A stretch of 64,000 nucleotides of DNA from JBCCVH01 sp942492555 (GTDB taxonomy: Bacteria > Bacteroidota > Bacteroidia > Cytophagales > Amoebophilaceae): contig CALOEX010000003.1 in the NCBI GenBank assembly GCA_942492555.1, forward strand, positions 310,001 to 374,000, written 5' to 3'. Shown here piece after piece: positions 26,172-34,604 of this stretch (position 1 is its first letter; each line of letters opens with the position of its first letter). Both the position numbers and the translations under genes were made by a program. Under the pieces are notes generated by a model. The model had not been told where the DNA came from, did no database searches, and saw only the letters and a list, made by a program, of their open reading frames with translations.

Positions 26172-27447
26172 GGGTTGGTTGTTGTTTTTTGAGGATGTTA
26201 ATACCAATGAAGCATTTTAGGCATTGTTTTTTTGCGCAGTAGTTTTTGTATAGGGAGATGCTTCCTTGGCTGTCGAAGGCGTTTTTAATGGGTAGTTGTA
26301 GGGATGTCCAGTATTTGGTGATGGTGTTTTTTTCTGGGGGTGTTTTTTGTAGTAGTGCTAGTGCGTGGTTTATGTGGAAGTTTTCGTTGTGTATTTTTCC
26401 GTAGGTGATGAGTAGGGGTATGAGTGTGTTGATGATGATGGTATTGATGCTTTGTGTGCCTATGGAGGGTATTTTTTTGTTTGCTTTTTTTCCAAAGTGG
26501 TAGTGTGTTTTCCAATATGGAGATGGATTTTTGCTTAGTTTTTGTTTGATTTTTGTGTAGGGTGTGTTTAGGAAGTAGGTGAAGAGGTTTTGTTGTTTAT
26601 AGAGGAATTGTGCCATTTGTGCTATGCGTAGGGTGGGTGTGTTTGCTGGGCGTATACGTGATTTTTTCCATGTGGTTGTGGGCATGGGGGGTGGTAGTTT
26701 GTATTTTTTTGTGAGTTTTTGGTGGTGTGTTTGTAGGGTTTTTATGTAGGGGGTTGTGTTTGTGTTGTTGAGGAGTCCTGCTTGTCCGAATAGTAGTGCT
26801 TCGATGTGTGCTAGGTTGTTTTTTTGTTGTTGTATGATGTGGTAGGGAACTTTGTGGCTGAGTGTGAGGAAGGCTTGGCTGTTGATGTTGAAGCCGAAGG
26901 CGTAGGCGAGGAGGTGGTAGGTGGTGGTATTGGAGTTGTTTTTGGTGTTTTTTAGGAGTGTTTCTATGAAGTTGTGTTTGTTGTTTAGTCGTTGTAGTAG
27001 GGCTTTTTTGAGCATTTGTTTCCATTGTGGTATTTGGGCGGGGCTGAGGTGTTTGTGGCAAGGGATGGGGTGTTGTTGTGTCATGAGTTCGTGGTAGTGT
27101 GCGAGGATGTTGGGTTGTATGTATTGTGCTAGGCAGAAGGTGGGGATGTTTTCTGGGGTTTGGTCTGTGTTTGGTGTTTGCCATACTATGTGTAGTATGA
27201 CGTTTTTGTAGTGGTTGTTTTGGTGGTGTTTGTGTTTTTGCCAGTCGTCTGTGGTGTGGTGTATTTCTATGTTTCCGTAATGGGTTTGGTTGTTTATTTG
27301 TATTGTTGCGTTTAGGAAGTCTGGTCCTTCGTTTGGGTTGAGGTATCCTGGGGAGAGGATGGTGAGTGTTTGTCCTGTGTGTGTTTGTAGGTTTTTTTTG
27401 CTGAAGAGTTGTTGTTGCCAGATGTAGTGAAGTATTTTTTCTTGCAT
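26080..27447 (-). CDS. DUF2851 family protein
   Basis: 455 residues recognised as DUF2851 from the N-terminal region MQEKILHYIWQQQLFSKKNL, LSPGYLNPNEGPDFLNA and GNIEIHHTTDDWQKHKHHQN...VILHIVWQ. The family is common in Bacteroidota and has no established function. The last ~30 residues (LPAQKAPPQNHDHQNTQDPQ) look like non-conserved read-through, because this part is antisense to the end of ftsY. Composition is extremely rich in Thr, His, Asn, Gln and Pro, an effect of the G/T-rich complementary strand. Confidence 0.86.
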   Translation of the reverse strand: MQEKILHYIWQQQLFSKKNLQTHTGQTLTILSPGYLNPNEGPDFLNATIQINNQTHYGNIEIHHTTDDWQKHKHHQNNHYKNVILHIVWQTPNTDQTPENIPTFCLAQYIQPNILAHYHELMTQQHPIPCHKHLSPAQIPQWKQMLKKALLQRLNNKHNFIETLLKNTKNNSNTTTYHLLAYAFGFNINSQAFLTLSHKVPYHIIQQQKNNLAHIEALLFGQAGLLNNTNTTPYIKTLQTHHQKLTKKYKLPPPMPTTTWKKSRIRPANTPTLRIAQMAQFLYKQQNLFTYFLNTPYTKIKQKLSKNPSPYWKTHYHFGKKANKKIPSIGTQSINTIIINTLIPLLITYGKIHNENFHINHALALLQKTPPEKNTITKYWTSLQLPIKNAFDSQGSISLYKNYCAKKQCLKCFIGINILKKQQPTLNLPAQKAPPQNHDHQNTQDPQPAHPTPHT

Positions 27448-27653
27448 ATGTTTTGTTGTTGTTATTGTGTAATGTATGTGTATTTTGGGTTTTTATAGGA
27501 TGTTTGTTTAAATGTGTATGATTTGTAAGAAATTTGTAAAAAAGTTTGTAAATTATTAGGAATGTTTATTTTGGTTTTTGATGGTGATGGGGTTGTTTTT
27601 TCGTTGTTATGTCTAGAATATTTGTTGATTCTAAATAATGATATACGTATTTG

Positions 27654-27685
27654 TTTGTTTATAAAAAACCAAAAATGTATATTTG
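27654..27685 (+). promoter_or_regulatory. Bacteroidota-type promoter for relA/spoT
   Basis: TTTG at 27654-27657, a 20-base spacer and TATATTTG at 27678-27685 exactly fit the sigma-ABfr consensus TTTG-N19-21-TAnnTTTG. The expected transcription start would be about 25 bases before the ATG at 27717. Confidence 0.75.
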
Positions 27686-27716
27686 TCTAAACATATTGAT
27701 CAAAAAATAAACTAAA

Positions 27717-29867
27717 ATGGATGCTATTGTAACTAATAGAGAAATTTTGAAGCAATATCAAGCACTTTGTGATGTATTGCCTAAGGAAATGGGTGAAGAT
27801 GTGAAGAAAGAGATTGACAAGGCGTTTATTGTTGCTTATACAGCTCATGATAATACGTTTAGGAAGTCTGGAGATTCTTACATTGTACATCCTTTAAATG
27901 TGGCTAGGATTGTGCTTGAAGAGTTGCATGTGCAAGATGCGGTGGCTGTTATTGCGGCTTTGTTGCATGATGTTCCTGAGGATACGAGTGTTACTTTGGA
28001 GGATATTGCAAAGGAGTTTGGGGATGAAGTAGCGGTTATTGTGGAGGGTTTGACGAAGATAAAGAAGGAGTTACCTTGGTTTGAGCCTAAGCAAGCATGT
28101 ATTTTTCAGGATTTTTTGAAGAGTTTGCATAGAGATAAGCGCATTATTTTGATTAAGTTGGCGGATCGTTTGGATAATATGCGTTCCTTGGATTTTATGT
28201 ATAAGTCTCAACAGTTACGTATTGCTACGGAAACGAAGAAGTTGTATGTGCCGATTGCAAATCGTTTGGGTTTAAATAAGGTGAAGACGGAGTTGGAGGA
28301 TTTGTATTTGAAAACGGTTGAGCCGGATAGGTATCATGCGATTTCTCAAAAGCTTGCAAAGACGTTGAGGCAGAGGGAACAGGAGCTTGATGATTTTTTT
28401 GCTCCTATTGAGCAGGAGTTGAAAAAGCATGGGTTACTTTTTTGTTATCATAAGCGTGCAAAATCTATTTTTTCGATTTCTGAGAAGATGGAGAATAAAA
28501 ATGTTTCGTTTGAGGAGATTTATGATTTGATGGCAGTGCGTATTATTTTGGATACTAATCAGGAAAAAGTGACTTGTTGGCAGGTGTATGGTATTGTAAC
28601 GAGTTTATATATTCCTAATAATAATAGAAAGAAAGATTGGGTTAGTATTCCTAAATCGAATGGTTATGAATCGTTGCATATTACTGTTTTGAATCAAAAA
28701 CAAGAATGGGTGGAGGTGCAGATTAGAACCAAGCGTATGGATCGTATTGCTACTTATGGTATTGCAGCTCATTGGCGATATAAGCCAGATAGTGCTATTG
28801 AGCAAAGGGATCCTGAAACTGGTTTTGATAATTGGTTGGATGAAATTTCTCGTCTTGCTCAGGTTGGTTCTGATTCTGTGAGTATGTTGGATCAATTGGA
28901 GTCTGGTTTTTCTAAAAATGATGAAATATATGTTTTTACGGAGGATTGTAAGACGATGCATTTGTTTAAGGGATCTACAGTATTGGATTTTGCGATTAAT
29001 CAGTTGGGAAAAAATGGCTTGTATGTGTGTCGTGCCTTTGTGAATGATGAGTTGGTGCCTATTAGTCATGTTTTGGAAAATCATGATGAGGTGCGGGTTG
29101 AAATTGATTTGAATATTAAACCAACAGTTCAGGCAATGCAGTTGGTGAAGACGTATAAGGGTTTGTGTATTGTGCAGGAGTTTTTTAGGGAGAAGCGTGA
29201 AAAGGATGCTGCTAGGGGTAAGGTGATGCTTGATAATATATTACAATCATATGGTGTGTCTGTTGATGCTGAAATATTGGAACATTTGAGGGATTTTGTT
29301 GGAGAGAAGACGATTACTCATTTGTTGCTTGGCATTGCGGATGATCATATTAAGATTGATGATGTTGTAAGGCGTTTTGTGCATGTTTTGAAGCAGTGTC
29401 CTGTAGTTGGGGATAAGCCTTTTTTTGATAAGAAAAAGGTGTTTTTGATTAAGCAGACGAATCGTGATGAGTATGAGATTGCGTCTTGTTGCAAGCCTGT
29501 TCCTGGCCAGAATATTTTTGGTGAAATGTTAAGGAATCGTAAGATACGTGTTCATACAGCACTTTGTGAGACGGGTAAAAATATTTTGGCTCGTTATGGG
29601 GGTCGTATTGTGGAAACGGAGTGGTATAATCCATCACCTGTGGAGGTTACTTTTTTTGTGTATTTTTTGGAAGATAAAATGATGGCTTCTGCGATTTTGG
29701 GTGCTATTAATATTTTTCACGTGCAATCTTTGTTTTTTCATAGGAATAATAATGGTACGGCTCATGCGGACATTAAGGTGTTGATTAAGGATGTGCGTGA
29801 GATGAATTTTTTTATGGATCGGTTGAAGGACATTAAGGGGGTTCAGGATATTGTGCGTAATATGTAA
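27717..29867 (+). CDS. bifunctional (p)ppGpp synthetase/hydrolase, RelA/SpoT family
   Basis: Stringent-response enzyme of 716 residues. The N-terminal HD hydrolase domain has YIVHPLNVARI, LLHDVPEDTSVT (HDxxED) and KLADRLDNMRSL. The synthetase domain has YDLMAVRIIL, KKDWVSIPKSNGYESLHITV and EVQIRTKRMDRIATYGIAAHWRYK. A TGS domain (IYVFTEDCKTMHLFKGSTVLDFA) follows and a C-terminal ACT-like region closes the protein. Both active-site motif sets look intact, supporting Rel-type synthesis and hydrolysis. It is the only such gene in the window and is expressed from its own consensus promoter. Retention suggests the organism still controls growth by starvation signalling. Confidence 0.93.
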   Translation: MDAIVTNREILKQYQALCDVLPKEMGEDVKKEIDKAFIVAYTAHDNTFRKSGDSYIVHPLNVARIVLEELHVQDAVAVIAALLHDVPEDTSVTLEDIAKEFGDEVAVIVEGLTKIKKELPWFEPKQACIFQDFLKSLHRDKRIILIKLADRLDNMRSLDFMYKSQQLRIATETKKLYVPIANRLGLNKVKTELEDLYLKTVEPDRYHAISQKLAKTLRQREQELDDFFAPIEQELKKHGLLFCYHKRAKSIFSISEKMENKNVSFEEIYDLMAVRIILDTNQEKVTCWQVYGIVTSLYIPNNNRKKDWVSIPKSNGYESLHITVLNQKQEWVEVQIRTKRMDRIATYGIAAHWRYKPDSAIEQRDPETGFDNWLDEISRLAQVGSDSVSMLDQLESGFSKNDEIYVFTEDCKTMHLFKGSTVLDFAINQLGKNGLYVCRAFVNDELVPISHVLENHDEVRVEIDLNIKPTVQAMQLVKTYKGLCIVQEFFREKREKDAARGKVMLDNILQSYGVSVDAEILEHLRDFVGEKTITHLLLGIADDHIKIDDVVRRFVHVLKQCPVVGDKPFFDKKKVFLIKQTNRDEYEIASCCKPVPGQNIFGEMLRNRKIRVHTALCETGKNILARYGGRIVETEWYNPSPVEVTFFVYFLEDKMMASAILGAINIFHVQSLFFHRNNNGTAHADIKVLIKDVREMNFFMDRLKDIKGVQDIVRNM

Positions 29868-29908
29868 TGGTTAGGTTTTGAGCAGTTTGGCGGTTTTATA
29901 TAGTTTTG

Positions 29909-29980
29909 TACACCTGGAGGGATTCGAACCCTCAGCATCGGAGCCGAAATCCGAGATTTTATCCATTAAACTACAGGTGC
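29909..29980 (-). tRNA. tRNA-Arg (UCG)
   Basis: Read on the minus strand: acceptor GCACCTG pairs with CAGGTGT (one G-U). The anticodon stem TCGGA/TCCGA encloses TTTCGGC (anticodon UCG), and the T arm is GAGGGTTCGAATCCCTC. Discriminator A is at 29909 and CCA is not encoded. It follows the phosphoesterase gene in the same direction. Confidence 0.92.
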
Positions 29981-30000
29981 AAAGATGATGGGTTGTTGTG

Positions 30001-30498
30001 TTAGCTTATATTTCTTTTTCCTATTTCGATTGCTTCCATATTGGCGGGTTTGCTGTTGATGATGTCAAAGCGTATAATTGTTTGTATTTGATGTATGCCA
30101 TAGTTGCCAGCTGCTCCTGGGTTGATGTATAGGAGTCCTTGTTTGTCTCTTTCTATGTGTAGGATGTGTGTGTGTCCACATATGAGCATGTGGGGGTTGT
30201 ATGCTTGGATGATTTTACGTGTATGTGGGTTGTATTTGGGGGGAGATCCTGCAATGTGTGTGAGGCATATGCGTATTCCTTGTCGTTCAAAGGTGTGGGT
30301 ATGTGGATATAGCTTGCGTAGTGTGGGATTATCGATATTGCCGTATACGATTTGACTGGGTTTGAAATTGCTGAGTTTTTCTGCTACTTCTGTGGTGCCG
30401 ATGTCTCCTGCATGCCATATTTCGTCACAGTTTTTGAAGTAGTGGTATATTTCTTGGGGCAGGTGTCCATGTGTATCTGAAATGATGCCTATTTTCAT
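30001..30498 (-). CDS. YfcE/MJ0936 family metallophosphoesterase
   Basis: A 165-residue calcineurin-like phosphodiesterase. All metal-ligand motifs are visible: SDTHGH (residues 7-12), AGDIG, GNID (the family's GN) and CGHTH. The protein is close to the usual single-domain length (160-185). The substrate is unknown; relatives hydrolyse phosphodiesters in vitro. It lies 22 bases downstream of hslU, probably co-transcribed, with tRNA-Arg following. Confidence 0.92.
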   Translation of the reverse strand: MKIGIISDTHGHLPQEIYHYFKNCDEIWHAGDIGTTEVAEKLSNFKPSQIVYGNIDNPTLRKLYPHTHTFERQGIRICLTHIAGSPPKYNPHTRKIIQAYNPHMLICGHTHILHIERDKQGLLYINPGAAGNYGIHQIQTIIRFDIINSKPANMEAIEIGKRNIS

Positions 30499-30520
30499 TT
30501 TTTTGGGTTATGTGTACTTG

Positions 30521-31876
30521 TTAGATGATGTAGTCTGTGCTTGTTTTTTCTTTGATGAGTTTCTCTAGTTTTTTGTTGACGTATTGGTCGTCTATGGTAA
30601 TTTCGCTTCCTGGGTTGATTTTTTCTGGTACGTCGAATAAGATGTCGTTGAGGACTTGCATCATGACGGTGCGTAGTCTACGTGCGCCTATGTCTTCTCC
30701 TTCTTGATTGAGGATATGTGTGGCTTTTGCCATTGCTTTGATGCTTTTTTTTGTGAATGTGAGTTTTACGTTTTCTACTTGTAGTAGTGCTTGTTGTTGT
30801 TTTGTGAGCGAGTTGTCTGGGTTTTCTAATATGGCTGCGTAGTTTTCTTCTGTAAGGCTATTGAGTTCTACGCGTGCGGGGAATCTTCCTTGAAATTCTG
30901 GCATGAGGTCTGTGGGTTTGTTGTTGTGGAAGGCTCCTGCTGCGATGAAGAGGATGTGATCTGTTTTGATCCGTCCTATTTTTGTGTTGACGACAGTTCC
31001 TTCTATAATGGGAAGGAGGTTGTTTTGTACGCCTTTTCTGCTTACTTCTGGTCCTCCTTTTTCTCCTGGGGATCCGATGATTTTATCTACTTCATCTAGG
31101 AATACGATTCCTTCTTCTGCTTTGGTGATGGCTTCTTTATGGATGGCTTTGATGTCCATATGTCTTTCGAGTTCTGAGTCGAAGAGGAGTTTTTTTGCTT
31201 CTTTGATTTTGACTTTTTGGATGCTGGTTTTTATGGGGATGATTTTGCTCATCATGGTGTTGAATGATGTTAGCATTGTTTCATCGAGTGCTCCACCGCT
31301 AATGAGTCCGATGCTGTTGGGTTGTTCTTGCATTTCTAGTTCGATGAATCGGTTATCGAGGTCGCCTTTTTTTATTTTTTGGAGGAATATTTCTCGTGTT
31401 TCTTCGTTGTTTTCGGGGGTGGTTTTTTCTTCTTTTTTTGCTTTGGTTTTTATGGATGGGATGAGTATGTCTAGTATGATTTTGTCTACAAGGTCTTCTA
31501 TTTTGTGTTTGAGGTGTTTTCTTTTTTCTCTTTTTACGATGTTTACGGCATTTTCTGCTAGGGCTCCGATGATGTCTTTGACGTCTTTGCCTACGTATCC
31601 TGTTTCTGTGTATTGTGTGGCTTCGACTTTGACGAATGGTACGGCGCAGATTTTGGCCATGCGTCGTCCTAATTCGCTTTTTCCTGTTCCTGTTGGGCCT
31701 TTCATGAGGATGTTGCTGGGGACGATTTCGTCTCGTATGTCTCCTTGTACGTTGCTTCTACGCCAGCGGTCTCGGAGTGCTATTGCTACTGTTTTTTTGG
31801 CGTCTTCTTGGCCGATGATGTATTTATTGAGTTCTGTTATTACTTGTTGTGGGGTTAGGTTTTTTTTTGTTACCAT
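30521..31876 (-). CDS. hslU: ATP-dependent protease ATPase subunit HslU
   Basis: AAA+ unfoldase of the HslUV (ClpYQ) protease. The 451-residue protein begins LTPQQVITELNKYIIGQEDAKK, then Walker A GPTGTGKSELGRR, the pore-region TETGYVGKDV, a helical I domain (about 120-240), Walker B GIVFLDEVDKI and sensor GARRLRTVMMQVL. ATG start. The peptidase hslV is not adjacent and not found in the window, which is unusual because the two are commonly paired. Confidence 0.96.
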   Translation of the reverse strand: MVTKKNLTPQQVITELNKYIIGQEDAKKTVAIALRDRWRRSNVQGDIRDEIVPSNILMKGPTGTGKSELGRRMAKICAVPFVKVEATQYTETGYVGKDVKDIIGALAENAVNIVKREKRKHLKHKIEDLVDKIILDILIPSIKTKAKKEEKTTPENNEETREIFLQKIKKGDLDNRFIELEMQEQPNSIGLISGGALDETMLTSFNTMMSKIIPIKTSIQKVKIKEAKKLLFDSELERHMDIKAIHKEAITKAEEGIVFLDEVDKIIGSPGEKGGPEVSRKGVQNNLLPIIEGTVVNTKIGRIKTDHILFIAAGAFHNNKPTDLMPEFQGRFPARVELNSLTEENYAAILENPDNSLTKQQQALLQVENVKLTFTKKSIKAMAKATHILNQEGEDIGARRLRTVMMQVLNDILFDVPEKINPGSEITIDDQYVNKKLEKLIKEKTSTDYII

Positions 31877-32700
31877 AATGGTTGTGTTTGTGTTTTTTGT
31901 TTAAGGTTTTTTTAAATATTGCAAGATGTGTGCCATTGTTTTTTTATGGGTTGTTTTGGTGTCATTTTGTACATGCTTGGTATGTTTAATAATAAGGTAT
32001 GCAAGTCAATTATGAAAGTTTTTTGGAAAATGGTTTTAATGGGTATTTTTTTGAATGTTATGGAGATGGGGAGGTTTTGGTGGGTTGTTTGGGTGTGAGG
32101 AATGGTGGAATTTTTATTAAGGTTTGGATGTTTTTTTGACTATGTGTGTAATTTTTTTCTGACAAGATGACAAAGGTTGGGGAAATGTTTTTTTTGTAAA
32201 CATAAAAAAAGTATGAAAAAGAGGATAAAAAAGTCATTTTACTAGTTATGATAACGTTTTTGTAGTGTGCAGGGGGTGTGGTAGTTATTGTAAACAGATT
32301 GTCTTTATTGTATAGCAAGAAAAGAATTTGTTTCAGGGATTATATCATATGGTTACTCTACCATTTTATGGTTTATTTTCATTTGTGGTTTATGGAAGGG
32401 AGGTCTCTGGAAATAAATTTTTTAATGGTTTTTGTTGCTAAATCTTTTTTGTAGTTTAGTGTTTTTATCTGTGTGCGTGTTGTGTTGGTTATTTTTTTGT
32501 TTTGTGCAAATTGTGTTTAGGTAAGGGAATGAACTTACTACAAAGTCAGGTGTTTTGAAGGAAAAAAGGAAAATGAAGGTTTTATTTTTCCCCTTTTCTT
32601 TTATTATGTGAAAAGGTACTATTTCTTTGAAAAAAAGTGTAAATTTGCCCTGTATTTTCTTTGTAAAAAGACAATATCAAAAATTCAAATACACAAAGCT
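31877..32700. other. 824-base intergenic region at a strand-composition switch
   Basis: No supported gene. The left part is G/T-rich on the plus strand like the preceding 15 kb; right of about 32.6 kb the plus strand becomes A/C-rich. A partial copy of dispersed repeat B (TTATTGTAAACAG...TTGTATAGCAAGAAAAG) lies at about 32287-32325. A TAAATTTG -7-like box is at 32640-32647. No DnaA-box cluster or tRNA/rRNA was found. Confidence 0.5.
32640..32647 (+). promoter_or_regulatory. possible -7 promoter element
   Basis: TAAATTTG fits the TAnnTTTG -7 consensus and lies 53 bases before the ATG at 32701. No TTG occurs at the expected spacing, so support is weak. If used, it places the transcription start downstream of the alternative GTG at 32608. 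Confidence 0.35.
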
Positions 32701-34458
32701 ATGAAAAAAAGTTATCCACTACAAAAGGTACTTCCACAATTGCTTTTACTACTTTTTTTGTCGCAAATGGGGACAGCACTACTTGCAAATGAAAACCAGC
32801 TTCAGATGCAACAACAAAAGCCTAAAGAAGAAGCTTCGCAAATTAACTCAATAAAAAATAAAGAAAAAAAAGCAACATGGAATATTTTTGATTGCAAAGG
32901 AAATTCACAAGTAAATCAAAATTTCAACAAGGAAAAATTCAATTTGAAACAGGTAATCAAGGTTGGTATTGTTGCAGGTGTTACCCTAGGTGTAGTTGTA
33001 GGTGTGTTCAAATTTGTCAACACAGCTTTAAAAACAAAAACATCTCTTCCAATACAACAGCTTAAGCCTTCTATGCCAACAGTTGCCCAAACTATTCTAC
33101 AAAACAAAGTAGATGTAAATACTTTACAAAATATCATGGAAAAAGGAGGTAGTGCAGGAGAGGTTCAAGGTAATTTATTTCGTGCACTCTTTCAAAGGTT
33201 ACGGCAATATAGAACTGCACCAGTAGTATCTACACCAATAGTTGTTTCACAAGTTCCTGTGCAAGCATCACAACCTGCTAAAAAAACAAGCTCCTGGAAA
33301 GAAAGCCTTAAGTGGTGTATACAACACCCAAAAGAAGTTTTGGGAAGCACTATTTTGGTAGGATTGGCCGTTTACTTTGCTTTGAATAAAAGCCCAAGAG
33401 AAGTTGCTAAAAATAGTGTCAAAAGTTTTGTTGGTTTGAAATTTGCTTCTGGAATATTTAATAAAGTTAATCCCAACAATAACATTAATAAATTTTTCAA
33501 TCCCACTCTAGTCAATATAGGTGCTGGGTTGTCAGGCTTTGTAGGACTTGGTTTACTACAGGAAATAAATATGTATAAGCCTGCGGTGTATTTGCAAAAA
33601 CTTGCAAAAAACGAGGATAGTAATTTGCCTACTTGGCTCAAAGGTTGGTTGCATAGAGGTTTTGTAGATGCTCCATTGCTACAGCTCGGAAATAAGCAGA
33701 ACCCTCCTAAAACATTAAAAAATTATGTGACAGCATTTTTCAAAAGGATTCGAGGTGGTAATAATAACAACAATAATAACAACAATAATAACAACAATAA
33801 TAACAACAATAATAACAACAATAATAACAACAATAATAACAACAATAATAACAACAATAATAATGAAAGTGAGAGCAACAGCAATAAATATGGACTCAAC
33901 ATGTTTTTCGCAGACTTACTTCTTACACCTATTGTCAAACTGCTAGATGAATACCTCAAAATAAGTAACAAAACACCTCTTTGGCTCAAAGCTATTTATG
34001 GACAATGCATAGGAAAAACACATGAAACTTCTTACTGGATTATGGATATGATTATCTGTTCATGTTTCCCATATCTCTTCTTTTATGTAATAGCTAAATG
34101 GGCAAAGTATAAGGAAAAACAAGAGCAAGAGGCATTGGAAAAAGCAAAGCAAGAAAAAGAAAAGCAAGAGGCATTGAAAAAAGAAAAGCAAGAAGAAGAA
34201 GAAAAAATGCAACTAAAAAAGAAAAGAGCATCTAGTTATATCTTGACCTTTGCAGATAAATATCTTGCAGAAAATGTTCGTGTATGGATGGGCAATCTTC
34301 TTGTACGTATTGGCAACAGCATACAACAAGTGTTTCCTTATCATGAGAAAGAGATTTCTACATTGCAAAAATTACAAGAAAAAACTCAAAAGAAGATAGA
34401 GGAAACAAAAGACAATATTAAATCCAATGCAATATGGAGAGCTTTGATAGAAGCATAA
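32701..34458 (+). CDS. exported/membrane protein with 35-asparagine tract
   Basis: 585 residues from the ATG at 32701, chosen because it gives a clean signal peptide (MKKSYPLQKVLPQLLLLLFL...TALLA, cleavage before NENQ). An upstream GTG at 32608 is open but adds a non-signal-like segment. Hydrophobic segments follow (VGIVAGVTLGVVVGVFKFV; LGSTILVGLAVYFAL; IGAGLSGFVGLGLL; IICSCFPYLFFYVIAKW), then a run of 35 Asn (33760-33864) and a charged coiled coil (KEKQEQEALEKAKQEKEKQE...). No known domain is recognised. A role at the symbiont surface or the host interface is an inference. Confidence 0.75.
   Translation: MKKSYPLQKVLPQLLLLLFLSQMGTALLANENQLQMQQQKPKEEASQINSIKNKEKKATWNIFDCKGNSQVNQNFNKEKFNLKQVIKVGIVAGVTLGVVVGVFKFVNTALKTKTSLPIQQLKPSMPTVAQTILQNKVDVNTLQNIMEKGGSAGEVQGNLFRALFQRLRQYRTAPVVSTPIVVSQVPVQASQPAKKTSSWKESLKWCIQHPKEVLGSTILVGLAVYFALNKSPREVAKNSVKSFVGLKFASGIFNKVNPNNNINKFFNPTLVNIGAGLSGFVGLGLLQEINMYKPAVYLQKLAKNEDSNLPTWLKGWLHRGFVDAPLLQLGNKQNPPKTLKNYVTAFFKRIRGGNNNNNNNNNNNNNNNNNNNNNNNNNNNNNNNNNNNESESNSNKYGLNMFFADLLLTPIVKLLDEYLKISNKTPLWLKAIYGQCIGKTHETSYWIMDMIICSCFPYLFFYVIAKWAKYKEKQEQEALEKAKQEKEKQEALKKEKQEEEEKMQLKKKRASSYILTFADKYLAENVRVWMGNLLVRIGNSIQQVFPYHEKEISTLQKLQEKTQKKIEETKDNIKSNAIWRALIEA
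33760..33864 (+). repeat. 12-base tandem repeat encoding polyasparagine
   Basis: AATAATAACAAC repeated 8.75 times (105 bases), in frame, encoding 35 consecutive Asn. The unit length is a multiple of three, so copy-number change would alter tract length without a frameshift. Confidence 0.95.
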
Positions 34459-34604
34459 AACAATCTGCATTTTTTACTGTTAAGAAACGATCTCTTTGAA
34501 AAAGAATCACTTCGTTGCAAAAGTGGTACATATTTTCTACTTTAGGGGCGTGAAAGATTTGCTTTTAGTGAGCTTTTCCAGTAAAAATTTAAATAAACGC
34601 CACG

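Noticed and set aside
25299..26207. Long open frame antisense to ftsY
   Set aside because: It is a by-product of the G/T-rich plus strand; the translation is His/Gln/Thr/Asn low-complexity and the sense strand is a clear FtsY.
30966..31904. Long plus-strand open frame opposite hslU
   Set aside because: It is antisense to a conserved HslU, and its Ser/Met/Leu-rich translation matches no family.
32058..32318. 86-codon minus-strand open frame in the 31.9-32.7 kb gap
   Set aside because: Low-complexity translation with no domain, overlapping part of repeat B; composition alone explains the open frame.
32701..32725. TTATCCACT-like word near the skew switch as a DnaA box
   Set aside because: A single word inside a coding start, with no cluster; similar words occur within coding sequence at about 10.18 and 39.75 kb.
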